64,000 bases of DNA, from NCBI GenBank assembly GCA_032622095.1, contig CP136063.1, forward strand, positions 32,616,987 to 32,680,986, written 5' to 3'. Positions within the stretch are counted from its first letter, which is position 1. Each line of letters opens with the position of its first letter. The position numbers and the translations under genes were made by a program. The notes under the pieces were generated by a model, which saw nothing but the letters and a program-made list of their open reading frames with translations, was not told where the DNA came from and made no database searches. This DNA comes from Siphonodentalium dalli (taxonomy: Eukaryota; Mollusca; Scaphopoda; Gadilida; Siphonodentaliidae). This document shows positions 1-11,092 of this stretch, one piece after another.

Positions 1-36
1 CGCAGTAGAAAAACAATATACTTCCTTGGTTACACC
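1..36 (-). repeat. end of a preceding family A unit
   Basis: The first 36 bases match the closing segment of every family A unit (CGCAGTAGAAAAACAATATA then CTTCCTTGGTTACACC). The window therefore opens inside the tandem array. Confidence 0.85.
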
Positions 37-1759
37 ATGGAAGTATAATAATAGGGAAAATCATGAGTGGAAAGAATCCCAGTTTAGGGACGTAAAATGT
101 GAAGTATGGTGAGTATATGTTGTCAAGACATGTGTAGGTTTATCTCAAGTGTTTGGACGTGACCCCACCCCTGCCTCGAAATTGGGTGACGGGATTGGGA
201 AAACATCAACCCTGGCACAAAATGCGAAGTTTGAGGGCCCGTATCTCCGTTAGTTTCCAACGGATTTTAAAATTATTTTCAGTTTTGCGATCTGCCGCTA
301 ACATAGATTGTATAGTGTAAATTTCATCTGATTTGGAGACGGATAACACTTTGATTATTGGAAAGCATATGGGCCCAAATATAAAATTGGACGGCCAAAA
401 TCTCCGCCATTTCCCAACGTATTTACGATCTGTTTTCAGCTTCGAGATCGGCTGATGTTGCAGATGTTATATTCTAAGTTTCATCTGATTCGGAAAAGAA
501 TTAAAAATTGGTACCACTGACCACCCCTCCCCAGACCCACAATACTGAACCGACACTTGCAAAATTTGGCCCACCGCGTGCCGTCTTCAGTCCGTACGCA
601 TTTTCGTATCAGATGACATCCTATGTTCGATATCTTCGGAGGAGATGTGTTATCAAGCACATGGGCCCAAAATTGCAAAGTTTGAGGGCCCGCGATTCTT
701 TTAGTTTTCGATGGATTTTCGAAATTCTTCCAGCTTCTAGATCGGCTGATGTTGCAGATGTTATATTCCAAGTTTCATCTGATTCCGAGAATAATTAAAA
801 ATTGGTACCACGGACCACCCCTCCCCAGACCCACAATAATGAACCGACACTGGCAAAATTTGGCCAGTCGCGTGCCCTCTTCAGTCCGCACATATTGGCG
901 TATCAGATGACATCCTATGTTCGATATCTTCGGAGGAGATGTGGTCACAAGCACATGGGCCCAAAATTGCAAAGTTTGAGGGCCCGTAACTCTTGCATGT
1001 CTTCTCTGATTTCAAAAATCCTTTCTAGTATTGATTTGTTTTCGTTCAGGGAATCAACATACTTAAATAGAGGAATGTCAATCAAAACCTTTTTTTTCGA
1101 AAATTTTGCCCCCACCCCAGCGTCAAAATATATGGCCGACCCTGTTCAATTTTCTTTTTCAGACTAAACTGACAACGGTCAACACGACTATGAAATCCAA
1201 ATGCAGTTATCTCTAATGATACGAGAGTACAGCATAGTAAATCAAATAGAGGTTTGCCTATTTATGGGCGGTAACTCCTCAGGAAAAGCGCGGACACAAG
1301 TTTTGATGCCCGTGGGCAGCAGGGCATATCGAGATGTGCATACGGTCCAATTTTCGATGCTCTGCTGCTTATAATTTCCGAGATAATAAAATGACATTTT
1401 TTCAGATAAAGGGAGATAACTCCTCGGAGAAAACGCGGACAATATTCTTTATGCGACGATGGCATACAACTCTTTGACCCAAAGATACGTACCAATATTT
1501 AGTGTGCTACTCCTGGTACTTTTCGAGTAATAAGGGTTGCAAAAGTGTCCAGTATAATAATAATGAAAAATATTCGAAAAAGGGCCATAACTCTGTCAAA
1601 AGATATTGGACCAACATCTGGATACCATTATTTTTAGTAGACCTTAGATGCCTATATTCGCTAGAGATTTCGCGGTCCTCCTCCCATTAGTTTCTGAGTA
1701 TTTTCAATTAAACAGAAAACGGCCGCAGTAGAAAAACAATATACTTCCTTGGTTACACC
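37..1759 (-). repeat. family A unit, subfamily A1 (1723 bp)
   Basis: The unit is delimited by the recurrent junction ATACTTCCTTGG-TTACA-CCATGGAAGTAT at both ends. It holds internal degenerate sub-repeats: the block GGACCACCCCTCCCCAGACC occurs near 518 and again 294 bp later near 812. Each sub-repeat carries a box of the type GAGGGCCCGTAACTC followed by a TTTCNACGGATTTT-like stretch. An AGGGAGATAACTC box lies near 1410 and a GGGCCATAACTC box near 1582. Short open frames are not conserved between subfamilies, so I read it as non-coding. Strand is given to match the inferred element orientation. Confidence 0.85.
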
Positions 1760-1982
1760 ATGGAAGTATAATAATAATAATAATAATGAAAAATAATCGA
1801 AAAAGGGCCATAACTCTGTCAAAATATATTGGACCAACATCCGGATAGCATTATTTTTAGTAGACCTTAGATGCCTACATTCGCTAGAGATTTCGCGGTC
1901 CTCCTCCCATTAGTTTCTGAGTATTTCCAATTAAACAGAAAACGGCCGCAGTAGAAAAACAATATACTTCCTTGGTTACACC
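1760..1982 (-). repeat. short family A module (223 bp)
   Basis: This solo copy of the last ~220 bp of a family A unit starts at the junction ATGGAAGTATAATAATAATA, carries GGGCCATAACTC, and ends in AACAATATACTTCC. The same 223-bp module occurs at 16267-16489 and 23576-23798, each time directly left of an A2 unit. Confidence 0.88.
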
Positions 1983-3500
1983 ATGGAAGTATAATAATAG
2001 GGCAAATCATGAGCTCAATAAATCGCAGTTAAGGGACGGAAAATATGAATTAGGATGATTATATCTTTCCCTTAACATGTGTGGGTTGATCTCAAGTGTT
2101 TGGGAGTGACCCCACCCCTGCCTCGAAATTGGGTGACGGGATTGGGAAATAGTCAAACCCGGCCCAAAATGCGAATTTTGAGAGCCCGTAACTCCGTTAT
2201 TTTCCAATGGATTTAAAAATTGTTTTGAGTATTGTGATCAGCTACTTACATTGATTATTTGTTATAAATTTTGTCTGATTCAGAGACGAATAACATTTTG
2301 TTTATTGGAAAGAATACGGGCCCACATTCAAAGTTTGAGGGCCCAAATCTCCGCCATTTTTTAACGGATTTACAATCTGTTTTCAGTTTTATGATCAACG
2401 TGTATGGTATATGTTATATATCAAGTTTCATATGATTCGGAGACGAAATAAATTTGGGTACCCCGGACCACCCCTCCCCTGACCCACAACACCGAACCGA
2501 CACTGGCAAAATTTGGCTCATCGCGTGCTCTCTTCAGACCGCACGCATTGGCGTATCAGTTGACATCCAAAGTTTGACATCTTCGGAGGAGATGTGATCA
2601 CAAGCATATGGGGCCAAATTTGCATTGTTTGAAGGCCCACAACTCTGACATTTTTCAATGGATTTTCGAAATTCTTTCAGTTTCTAGATCGGTTGGCGGT
2701 ATGGATGTTATATTCCAAGTTTCATCCGATTCGGAGAAGAATACAAAATTGGTACCCCGGACCACCCCTCCCCTGACCCACAACACTGAACCGACACTGG
2801 CAAAATTTGGCCCATCGCGTGCTCTCTTCAGACCGCACGCACTGGGATATCAGACGACATCCAAAGTTCGACATCTTCGGAGGAGATAGGGTCACAAGCA
2901 CATGGGACCGACACTTGCAAACTTTGAGGGCCCGTAACTCTTGCATTTCTTCTCGGATTACAAAAATCCTTTCCGGTATGGGTTTGTTTTCGTTCAGGGA
3001 ATCTACATACTTAAATAGATGAATGTCAATAATAAAAAAAAATTGCGAAAATATTGCCCCCACCCCAGTGTAAAAATATATGTCCAACCCTGTCAAATTT
3101 TCTTCCTCGGACTAAGCTGACAACGGTCAACACGACTACAAAAACCAAATACAGTTATCTGGAATGATACGGGAGGACAACAGAGTACAATAAAATAGAG
3201 GTTTGCCAACTATGGGCGGTAACTCTTCAGGGAAAGGGCGGACCCAAGTTTTTATGCCCGTGGGCAGTAGTGCATATCGAGATGTGCATACGGTCTAATT
3301 TTCGATGCTCTGCTTCTTATAATTTCCGAGATAATAAAATGACATTTTTTCAAATAAAGGGAGATAACTCCTCGGGAAAAACGTGGACAATATTCGTTAT
3401 GCGACGATGGCATACAACTCTTTGATCCCAAGATACGTACCAAGTTTTAGTGTGCTACTCCTGGTACTTTTCGAGTAATAAGGGTTGCAAAAGTGTCCAG

Positions 3501-3535
<35 letters not shown>

Positions 3536-3728
3536 AAAATAATCGAAAAAGGGCCATAACTCTGTCAAAATATATTGGACCAACATCCGGATAGCATTAT
3601 TTTTAGTAGACCTTAGATGCCTACATTCGCTAGAGATTTCGCGGTCCTCCTCCCATTAGTTTCTGAGTATTTCCAATTAAACAGAAAACGGCCGCAGTAG
3701 AAAAACAATATACTTCCTTGGTTACACC
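1983..3728 (-). repeat. family A unit, subfamily A2, full length (1746 bp)
   Basis: The unit runs junction to junction. Its first 1535 bp are essentially identical to 3729-5263, 16490-18024 and 23799-25333 (the same chance open frames recur with identical translations, apart from single-base changes). This is the only full A2 copy in the window. It includes an (AAT)n tract of about nine repeats near 3502-3532, followed by the 223-bp terminal module. Confidence 0.9.
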
Positions 3729-5263
3729 ATGGAAGTATAATAATAGGGCAAATCATGAGCTCAATAAATCGCAGTTAAGGGACGGAAAATATGAATTAGG
3801 ATGATTATATCTTTCCCTTAACATGTGTGGGTTGATCTCAAGTGTTTGGGAGTGACCCCACCCCTGCCTCGAAATTGGGTGACGGGATTGGGAAATAGTC
3901 AAACCCGGCCCAAAATGCGAATTTTGAGAGCCCGTAACTCCGTTATTTTCCAATGGATTTAAAAATTGTTTTGAGTATTGTGATCAGCTACTTACATTGA
4001 TTATTTGTTATAAATTTTGTCTGATTCAGAGACGAATAACATTTTGTTTATTGGAAAGAATACGGGCCCACATTCAAAGTTTGAGGGCCCAAATCTCCGC
4101 CATTTTTTAACGGATTTACAATCTGTTTTCAGTTTTATGATCAACGTGTATGGTATATGTTATATATCAAGTTTCATATGATTCGGAGACGAAATAAATT
4201 TGGGTACCCCGGACCACCCCTCCCCTGACCCACAACACCGAACCGACACTGGCAAAATTTGGCTCATCGCGTGCTCTCTTCAGACCGCACGCATTGGCGT
4301 ATCAGTTGACATCCAAAGTTTGACATCTTCGGAGGAGATGTGATCACAAGCATATGGGGCCAAATTTGCATTGTTTGAAGGCCCACAACTCTGACATTTT
4401 TCAATGGATTTTCGAAATTCTTTCAGTTTCTAGATCGGTTGGCGGTATGGATGTTATATTCCAAGTTTCATCCGATTCGGAGAAGAATACAAAATTGGTA
4501 CCCCGGACCACCCCTCCCCTGACCCACAACACTGAACCGACACTGGCAAAATTTGGCCCATCGCGTGCTCTCTTCAGACCGCACGCACTGGGATATCAGA
4601 CGACATCCAAAGTTCGACATCTTCGGAGGAGATAGGGTCACAAGCACATGGGACCGACACTTGCAAACTTTGAGGGCCCGTAACTCTTGCATTTCTTCTC
4701 GGATTACAAAAATCCTTTCCGGTATGGGTTTGTTTTCGTTCAGGGAATCTACATACTTAAATAGATGAATGTCAATAATAAAAAAAAATTGCGAAAATAT
4801 TGCCCCCACCCCAGTGTAAAAATATATGTCCAACCCTGTCAAATTTTCTTCCTCGGACTAAGCTGACAACGGTCAACACGACTACAAAAACCAAATACAG
4901 TTATCTGGAATGATACGGGAGGACAACAGAGTACAATAAAATAGAGGTTTGCCAACTATGGGCGGTAACTCTTCAGGGAAAGGGCGGACCCAAGTTTTTA
5001 TGCCCGTGGGCAGTAGTGCATATCGAGATGTGCATACGGTCTAATTTTCGATGCTCTGCTTCTTATAATTTCCGAGATAATAAAATGACATTTTTTCAAA
5101 TAAAGGGAGATAACTCCTCGGGAAAAACGTGGACAATATTCGTTATGCGACGATGGCATACAACTCTTTGATCCCAAGATACGTACCAAGTTTTAGTGTG
5201 CTACTCCTGGTACTTTTCGAGTAATAAGGGTTGCAAAAGTGTCCAGTATAATAATAATAATAA
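3729..5263 (-). repeat. truncated A2 unit (1535 bp), ends at CTAG junction
   Basis: This A2 copy stops inside the (AAT)n tract at AGTATAATAATAATAATAA, immediately before CTAG at 5264. It lacks the 223-bp terminal module. In the minus orientation inferred here it is the 5' module of the leftmost element, whose 3' end lies left of the window. Confidence 0.88.
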
Positions 5264-5307
5264 CTAGAATGAAACTGTAATTGCACAGCAATTTCGATAC
5301 TTCCATG
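5264..5307 (-). other. 3' terminal hairpin and CTAG of element C1
   Basis: On the minus strand the order is ATGGAAGTATC, stem GAATTGC-type arms with a 3-base loop, about 11 bases, then CTAG followed by T. The stem is AATTGC (5279-5284) with GCAATT (5288-5293). Helitron-like 3' ends consist of a hairpin a few bases before CTRR, followed by T. Confidence 0.7.
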
Positions 5308-5789
5308 TTCGACAATGACGGAAATTGTGTCACCTGATAAAGTGTCAGTTTTCCGGAGACACATATCAGTATGGTGATACTGTAGCTGATGGTAATACTC
5401 GGCAACCACAGATTCTATCCACCAAATTCCATCAAAATCTGCACCAAAAACAATTTGAGATACATACCAACACGCCCGTTCTCCCAAACCGGAAGTGAAA
5501 TCCGTTAACTATATATATATATCATTAGAGAGCGCAGAGTTTGCTGCACATCATGCAAAAAGTCCCAACTCGATACTCGATATCTCAACCCCTTCTGAAT
5601 TGCATATAAAGAGCGTTCTTTTATTCTTGGACCAGTAGCGAACTTTTAAACCGGAAGTGCGAACCCTATCGGTGGTACATACCACACATAAATGCGCAAA
5701 TAATGAAAAAAGTCCGAACTCGATATCTCAAGCCGTTTCGGAGGAGATGCTGGAACAACAATAAAACAGATAAAGAGCGTTGTGTCCAA

Positions 5790-5801
5790 AGGTCAAGGTC
5801 A
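5790..5801 (+). other. AGGTCAAGGTCA box (tandem AGGTCA)
   Basis: This is a direct repeat of AGGTCA with no spacer, inside element C1. AGGTCA is the half-site of many nuclear receptors, and TCAAGGTCA is the extended half-site of NR5A/ERR-type monomers. Another perfect copy lies at 6416-6427. Near-copies (GGTCAAGGTCGG or AGGTCAAGGTCAGA) lie near 6588, 7255, 7976, 8161 and 8827. Function is unknown; the box may simply be a conserved part of the repeat. Confidence 0.5.
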
Positions 5802-7454
5802 AACGAAATTCCCTATTTGTGCATCGACTGTGTATACTAAATGACTATGCAGGTGTGAAATTTCAAATCAATTGGCTGAGCCGTTTCTACAAGAGAAATC
5901 AAACATCATTTTGCAATTTTGCAAGGCATTTTAGGGGCGCAAAAAAACAATAAAAATATCGTTTTCAAGCAGCCGTAACTCTATAAGTTTAAGTCCGATT
6001 TTAAAAATTCAAGTGGCATAGTGATTAGCGGAAGCTAGTGGTGATTTCCACCAAATTTCATTAAAATATGCGCCTAAATAGTTTTTAAGATACATACCCA
6101 CAGCCCTTTCTCCCAAACCGGAAGTGAAATCCATTAACTATATATATATAATTAAAGAGCGCAGAGTTTGCTGCACATCATGCAAAAAGTCCCAACTCGA
6201 TATCTCAAGCCTTTCTGGATTTTATATAAAGAGCGTTCTTTTATTCTTCGACCAGTAGCGAACTTTTAAACCGGAAGTGCGAACCCTATCATTTTTCGCC
6301 GGTACATAACACACATAAGTGAGCAAATAATGAAAAAGTCCGAACTCGATATCTCAAGCCGTTTCGGAGGAGATACTGGAACAACAATAACACAGATAAA
6401 GAGCGTTGTTTCCCAAGGTCAAGGTCACACGAAATTCCCTATTCGTTCATCGACTGTCAATGCTCAGTGGCTAAAAGGGTTCCGAATTTCAAATCAATCG
6501 GCCAAGCCGTTTCGGCGATATAAGAAATCAAACATCGATTTTAGTTGCGCGAAGACCCCAAAAAATCAACAAAATGTCGATAACTCTGAAGGTCAAGGTC
6601 GGAAATAAACCAGGTTTTTAAACAGCCATAACTATCGAAGTTTATGTCCGATTTTTTAAATTCGAGTTGTATAGTAATCAGTGGCATCTATTGATTACGT
6701 CTACCAAATGCCATCAAAATAGGCGCTAAAATAGTTTTGAGATACATACCCACACGCCCGCTCTCCCGAACCGGAAGTGATATCCGTTAACTATATATAT
6801 CGTTCGATAGCGCAGAGTTTGCTGCACATAATGCAAAAAGTCCCAACTCAATATCTCAAGCCGTTCTAGATTCCCTATAAAGAGCGTTGTTTTAAACTTC
6901 GACCAGTAGCGAACTTTTAAACCGGAAGTGCGAACCCTATAATTTTTCGGCGGTTCATAACACACATACATGCGCAAATAATGAAAGAAGTCCGAACTCG
7001 ATATCTCAAGCCGTTTCGGAGGAGATACGTTCACAACAATAAAACAGATAGAGAGCGCTGTTTCCAAAGTTCAAGGTCACACGAAATTCCCTATTTGTGC
7101 CTCGACTTCGTATACTCAATGGCTATGCAAGTACCAAATTTCAAATCAATCGGTCAAGCCGTTTCGACGATATAAGAGATCAAACATCGATTTCGCAAGT
7201 CACTTTTGTGTTGCGAAAAACCCCAAAAAATCAACAAAATGGCGATAACTCCGAAGGTCAAGGTCGGACGAAATTCTCAATGGGCCATTTTCAGAGAACT
7301 TCCAAAGTTATATACTAAAGCCGAAAACAGCAGGTGGATCGGTCCAGCCGTTCCGGAGATTAAGGCATGTTATTGGAATAAGAAGAATAATAAAAATAAG
7401 AATAAAAGCCAGAAGAATTACAATATACTTCCATGTTAAAACATGGAAGTATAA

Positions 7455-9024
7455 CTAGAATGAAACTGTAATTGCACAGCAATTTCGATACTTCCATGTT
7501 CGCCAATGACGGAAATTGTGTCACCTGATAAAGCGTCAGTTTTCAGGAGACACATATCAGTATGGTGATACTGTAGCTGATAGTAATACTCGGCAACCAC
7601 AGATTCTATCCACCAAATTCCATCAAAATCTGCACCAAAAACAATTTGAGATACATACCAACACGCCCGTTCTCGCAAACCGGAAGTGAAATCCATCAAC
7701 TATATATCATTAGAGAGCGCAGAGTTTGCTGCACATCATGAAAAAGGTCCCAACTCGATATCTCAAGCCCTTCTGGATTTCATATGAAGAGCGTTGATTT
7801 ATCCTTCGACCAGTAGCGAACTTTTAAACCGGAAGTGCGAACCCTATCATTTTTCGGCGGTTCATAACACACAAACATGCGCAAATAATGAAAAAAGTCC
7901 GAACCCGATATCTCAAGCCGTTTAGGAGGAGATCTCTTCACAACAATAAAACCGATAAAGAGCGTTGTACCCAAAGGTCAAGGTCAGACGAAATTCCCTA
8001 TTAGTTCATCGACTGCCAATGCGCAATGGCTAAGAAGGTTCCGAATTTCAAATCAATCGGCCAAGCCGTTTCGGCAATATAAGAAATCAAACCTCGATTT
8101 TGCAAGTCATTTTAGTGGAGCGAAGACCCCCAAAAATCAACAAAATGGCGATAACTCTGAAGGTCAAGGTCGGAAATAAACCAGGTTTTTAATTAGCCAT
8201 AACTATCGAAGTTTATGTCCGATTTTTAAAATTCGAGTTGCATAGCAATCAGTGGCATCTACTGATGACGTCTACCAAATTTCATCAAAATCTGCGCCAA
8301 AATAGTTTTGAGATACATACCCACACGCCCGTTCTCCCAAACCGGAAGTGCAATCCATTAACTATATATATCGTTCGAGAGCGCAGAGTTTGTGGCACAT
8401 AATGCAAAAAGATCCAACTCAATATCTCAAGCCGTTCTAGATTCCCTATAAAGAGCGTTGTTTTATCCTTCGACCAGTAGCGAACTTTTAAACCGGAAGA
8501 GCGAACCCTATCATTTTTCGGCGGTTCATAACACACATACATGCGCAAATAATGAAAAAAGTCCGAACTCGATATCTCAAGCCGTTTCGGAGGAGATACG
8601 TTCACAACAATAAAACAGATAGAGAGCGTTGTTTCCAAAGTTCAAGGTCACACGAAATTCCCTATTTATGCCTCGACTTCATATACTCAATGGCTATGCA
8701 AGTACCAAATTTCAAATCAATCGGTCAAGCCGTTTCGACGATAAAAGAGATCAAACATCGATTTCGCAAGTCACTTTTGTGTTGCGAAAAACCAAAAAAA
8801 ACAACAAAATGGCGATAACTCCGAAGGTCAAGGTCGGACGAAATTCTCAATGGGCCATTTTCAGAGAACTTCCAAAGTTATATACTAAAGCCGAAAACAG
8901 CAGGTGGATCGGTCCAGCCGTTCCGGAGATTAAGGCATGTTATTGGAATAAGAAGAATAATAAAAATAAGAATAAAAGCCAGAAGAATTACAATATACTT
9001 CCATGTTAAAACATGGAAGTATAA
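7455..9024 (-). mobile_element. Helentron/pearl-like element C2 (1570 bp)
   Basis: This second, head-to-tail copy of family C has the same terminus as C1: CTAG 7455-7458, hairpin 7470-7484, then GATACTTCCATG. It has only two ~660-bp internal repeats (GCGCAGAG near 7717 and 8381) against three in C1. It ends in the same TATACTTCCATGTT palindrome at about 8994-9023. The last ~210 bp of C1 and C2 are nearly identical, including an AAGAATAATAAAAATAAGAA tract. The copy-number difference of the internal repeat is the main length difference. Confidence 0.68.
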
Positions 9025-9063
9025 CTAGAGGTCAGATTCCATGGAATCAGATATACTTCCATG
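9025..9063 (-). other. 3' terminal hairpin and CTAG of element D
   Basis: CTAG occupies 9025-9028, palindrome GATTCCATGGAATC occupies 9035-9048, then ATACTTCCATGG follows. The stem sequence is unrelated to that of C, while the layout is the same. Confidence 0.68.
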
Positions 9064-9224
9064 GTATCCCATCCCATCCCATGTGAGTGTTATGCGTGTA
9101 TGTGTGTTCCTCGTTATGCGAATGCAAATTGGTGCCTTATGGGCCGATGGTGCACTTGCATTGTCATTTCGAAATTTAATATATATTTTGGGACTTCTGT
9201 CTGTCTGTTTGTTTGTCTGTTAGC
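9064..9224. other. unassigned segment with a TCTG/TTTG microsatellite
   Basis: This segment starts with CCCATCCCATCCC-like repeats and ends in a simple (TCTG)n/(TTTG)n tract at about 9197-9222. The short open frames across it end in the microsatellite and look fortuitous. Confidence 0.5.
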
Positions 9225-9590
9225 TATGTCCGGGAAAACTGCTGGACGCATTTTGACAAAATTTGATAAATATGGGTACTTTTATTCAGGGAGTGTTTGG
9301 ACGGGTCAAATCGTTACCCCCGACCTGACCCTGACCTTCAAAAAGTCAATCCAAGGTCAAATCGGGCAAAACTGACTGATTTCAACGAAATTTGATACCT
9401 AGGGGTACTTTTGTCCGGGGAGTCTTTTGGGTGGGTCAAATTGTGGCCCCGACCTAACATTGACCTTCGAAATGGTCAGTTCAAGGTCAAGTCGGGTAAA
9501 ACGACCGGATTTCGACAAAATTTGATACCTACGGAAACTTTTGTCCGGGGAGTGTTTTGGACAGGTCAAATCGGGACAATAAGTTACTTT
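9225..9590 (+). repeat. 129-bp tandem repeat, about 2.8 copies
   Basis: AAATTTGATA followed by GGTACTTTT and GGGGAGT recurs near 9259, 9388 and 9517, a period of about 129 bp. Each copy carries GGGTCAAAT and the AAGGTCAA box. Copies are diverged, so this is an old array. Confidence 0.75.
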
Positions 9591-10400
9591 TATAGTAGAG
9601 CGGAGATACCTATATAGTATATCGGTGAGCATGTTCATGCATTTGCCTTGCCTCTTGACAAGTCCGTTTGAATTTGCTACATGAAGAGAGGATTTGGATT
9701 TGAGTAATACATATCACCCGTTACAACATTATACGCTATCAGGGTTAAACCGTCCAATCTAAATCTTCAAAAAGCGTACTAATCTTGCGTTTATATACTA
9801 TTTATCACATCCACACGTCGAAAAGTTTTTATCTCAGTATCTGATTTTCGGAATAATTTTCCCCATTTGATCTTCTGTAGAATTTTCCAAATCTCAACCC
9901 ACACGACACAAACACTCCCTTGAGCAGGTTGCGTTTATAGTAGAGCGGTCAAATTTCACAGGCGTACCTACAGTATATCGGCTTACATGCTCCTGCGTGA
10001 AACTCGCTCCTACATTAGCCCGTTTGGATTTGGGGCTAAAAATCGGCTAGTGATAGACTACATAAGTATACATATTTATGATATATAGTGTTGTCACGAG
10101 TAAACCGTTCCATCTGAAAATTAGAAAATCGGCCTCTAGATGCGCGTGAACACTAGCCATCAGATGTACTCGTAAAAAAAAAATATCTCGATGTTTGAAT
10201 TCCCCCCCCCCTTTGCAATTTTCGTGGAATTTTCCTAAAGTCTCAACCCACCCTGACACGCATTCTTCGTTGGGCATTTTACATTTATAGTATAGCCGCC
10301 AAACTTTTGGGACGTACATAAAGTATGACATCGTACCTGCTACGACATTATCTTGCTCTTTAATTAGCCGGTTTGGATTTGGCGGGATAAATAGGTGCAA
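9591..10400 (+). repeat. ~345-bp satellite, 2.3 copies (same family as 26270-27240)
   Basis: TATAGTAGAGCGG-like starts lie at 9591, 9936 and 10286. Each copy then carries a CTACAGTATATCGGC-like stretch, CATGCTCCTGC, AGCCCGTTTGGATTTGG, and later TCTATCACATCCAC and a TTTTCCNAATCTCAACCC-like segment. The same order is found at 26270-27240 in element F, so it is one satellite family. Confidence 0.78.
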
Positions 10401-10579
10401 TATTTCCGTACACCTTAACGCGGAAAGTCCTGGGAAAAAACATTTTTAATCGGTATATCCGGGTCCGGATCACTCGTCCAATTCGACATTTGCAATAAAA
10501 AATTTAGAGCTCTGTACTTATTATAAAAAAAAAAAAAAAAAAAAAAAAACTCGGTTTATTCATCCTGGTGTATAGTGTG
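10401..10579 (+). other. satellite tail with 25-base poly-A
   Basis: The tail after the satellite contains TTTGCAATAAAAAATTTAGA and a run of 25 A (10525-10549). A related tail with a 32-base poly-T lies at 27241-27388. After the poly-A, sequence resumes in the middle of a family A unit. Confidence 0.6.
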
Positions 10580-11092
10580 TCCCTATGTATGGGCGGTAAC
10601 TCTTCGGGGAAAGCGCGGACACAAGTTTTGATGCCCGTGGTCAGTAGGGCATATAGAGGTGTGCATACGGTCCAATTTCCGATGCTCTGCTCCTTATAAT
10701 TTCCGAGATAATAAAATGACATTTTTTCATATAAAGGGAGATAACTCCGCGGGGAAACGCGGACAATATTTGTTAAATGAAAAAAAGTTAGAACTCATTA
10801 GCCCCAACCTCCGTACCAACTTTTAATTTGCTACTCCTCATACTTTCAGATATTAGGGCGTCGCAAAATCGTGGAGTATAATAATAATAATAATAATGAA
10901 AAATAATCGAAAAAGGGCCATAACTCTGTCTAGAAGCCTTGGACCGGTATGCGGATACCTTTATTTTTAGTAGACCTTAGATGCCTACATTCGCTAGAGA
11001 TTTCGCGTTCCTACTGCAATTAGTTTCTGAGTATTTCCAAATAAACGGAAAACGACCTCAGTACAAAAACAATATACTTCCTTGGTTACACC
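10580..11092 (-). repeat. partial family A unit (last ~510 bp)
   Basis: Homology to family A starts at TATGGGCGGTAACTCTTCGG, which lies mid-unit, and continues through AGGGAGATAACTC, GTGGAGTATAATAATAATAA and GGGCCATAACTC to the junction. It is more diverged from the other A copies than they are from each other. Confidence 0.8.

Larger units (their letters stand above)
5264..7454 (-). mobile_element. Helentron/pearl-like non-autonomous element C1 (2191 bp)
   Basis: The minus-strand 3' end is at 5264: CTAG (5264-5267), hairpin AATTGC-ACA-GCAATT (5279-5293), then GATACTTCCATG (5296-5307). The right end is a palindrome, TATACTTCCATGTT / AACATGGAAGTATA (about 7424-7453), abutting the next CTAG. 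Inside are three ~640-bp tandem repeats, marked by GCGCAGAGTTTGCTGCACAT near 5532, 6159 and 6810. Each carries GAACTTTTAAACCGGAAGTG and AGGTCAAGGTCA-type boxes. No protein-coding gene is seen. Inverted subterminal repeats, a 3' hairpin and internal tandem repeats are the known hallmarks of HINE/pearl elements. The family assignment is inference. Confidence 0.68.

Noticed and set aside
10525-10549. Poly-A as the tail of a retroposed transcript.
   Set aside because: No polyadenylation-type gene body or target duplication was found. The same cassette has poly-T in element F, so it is more likely a homopolymer at a recombination point.
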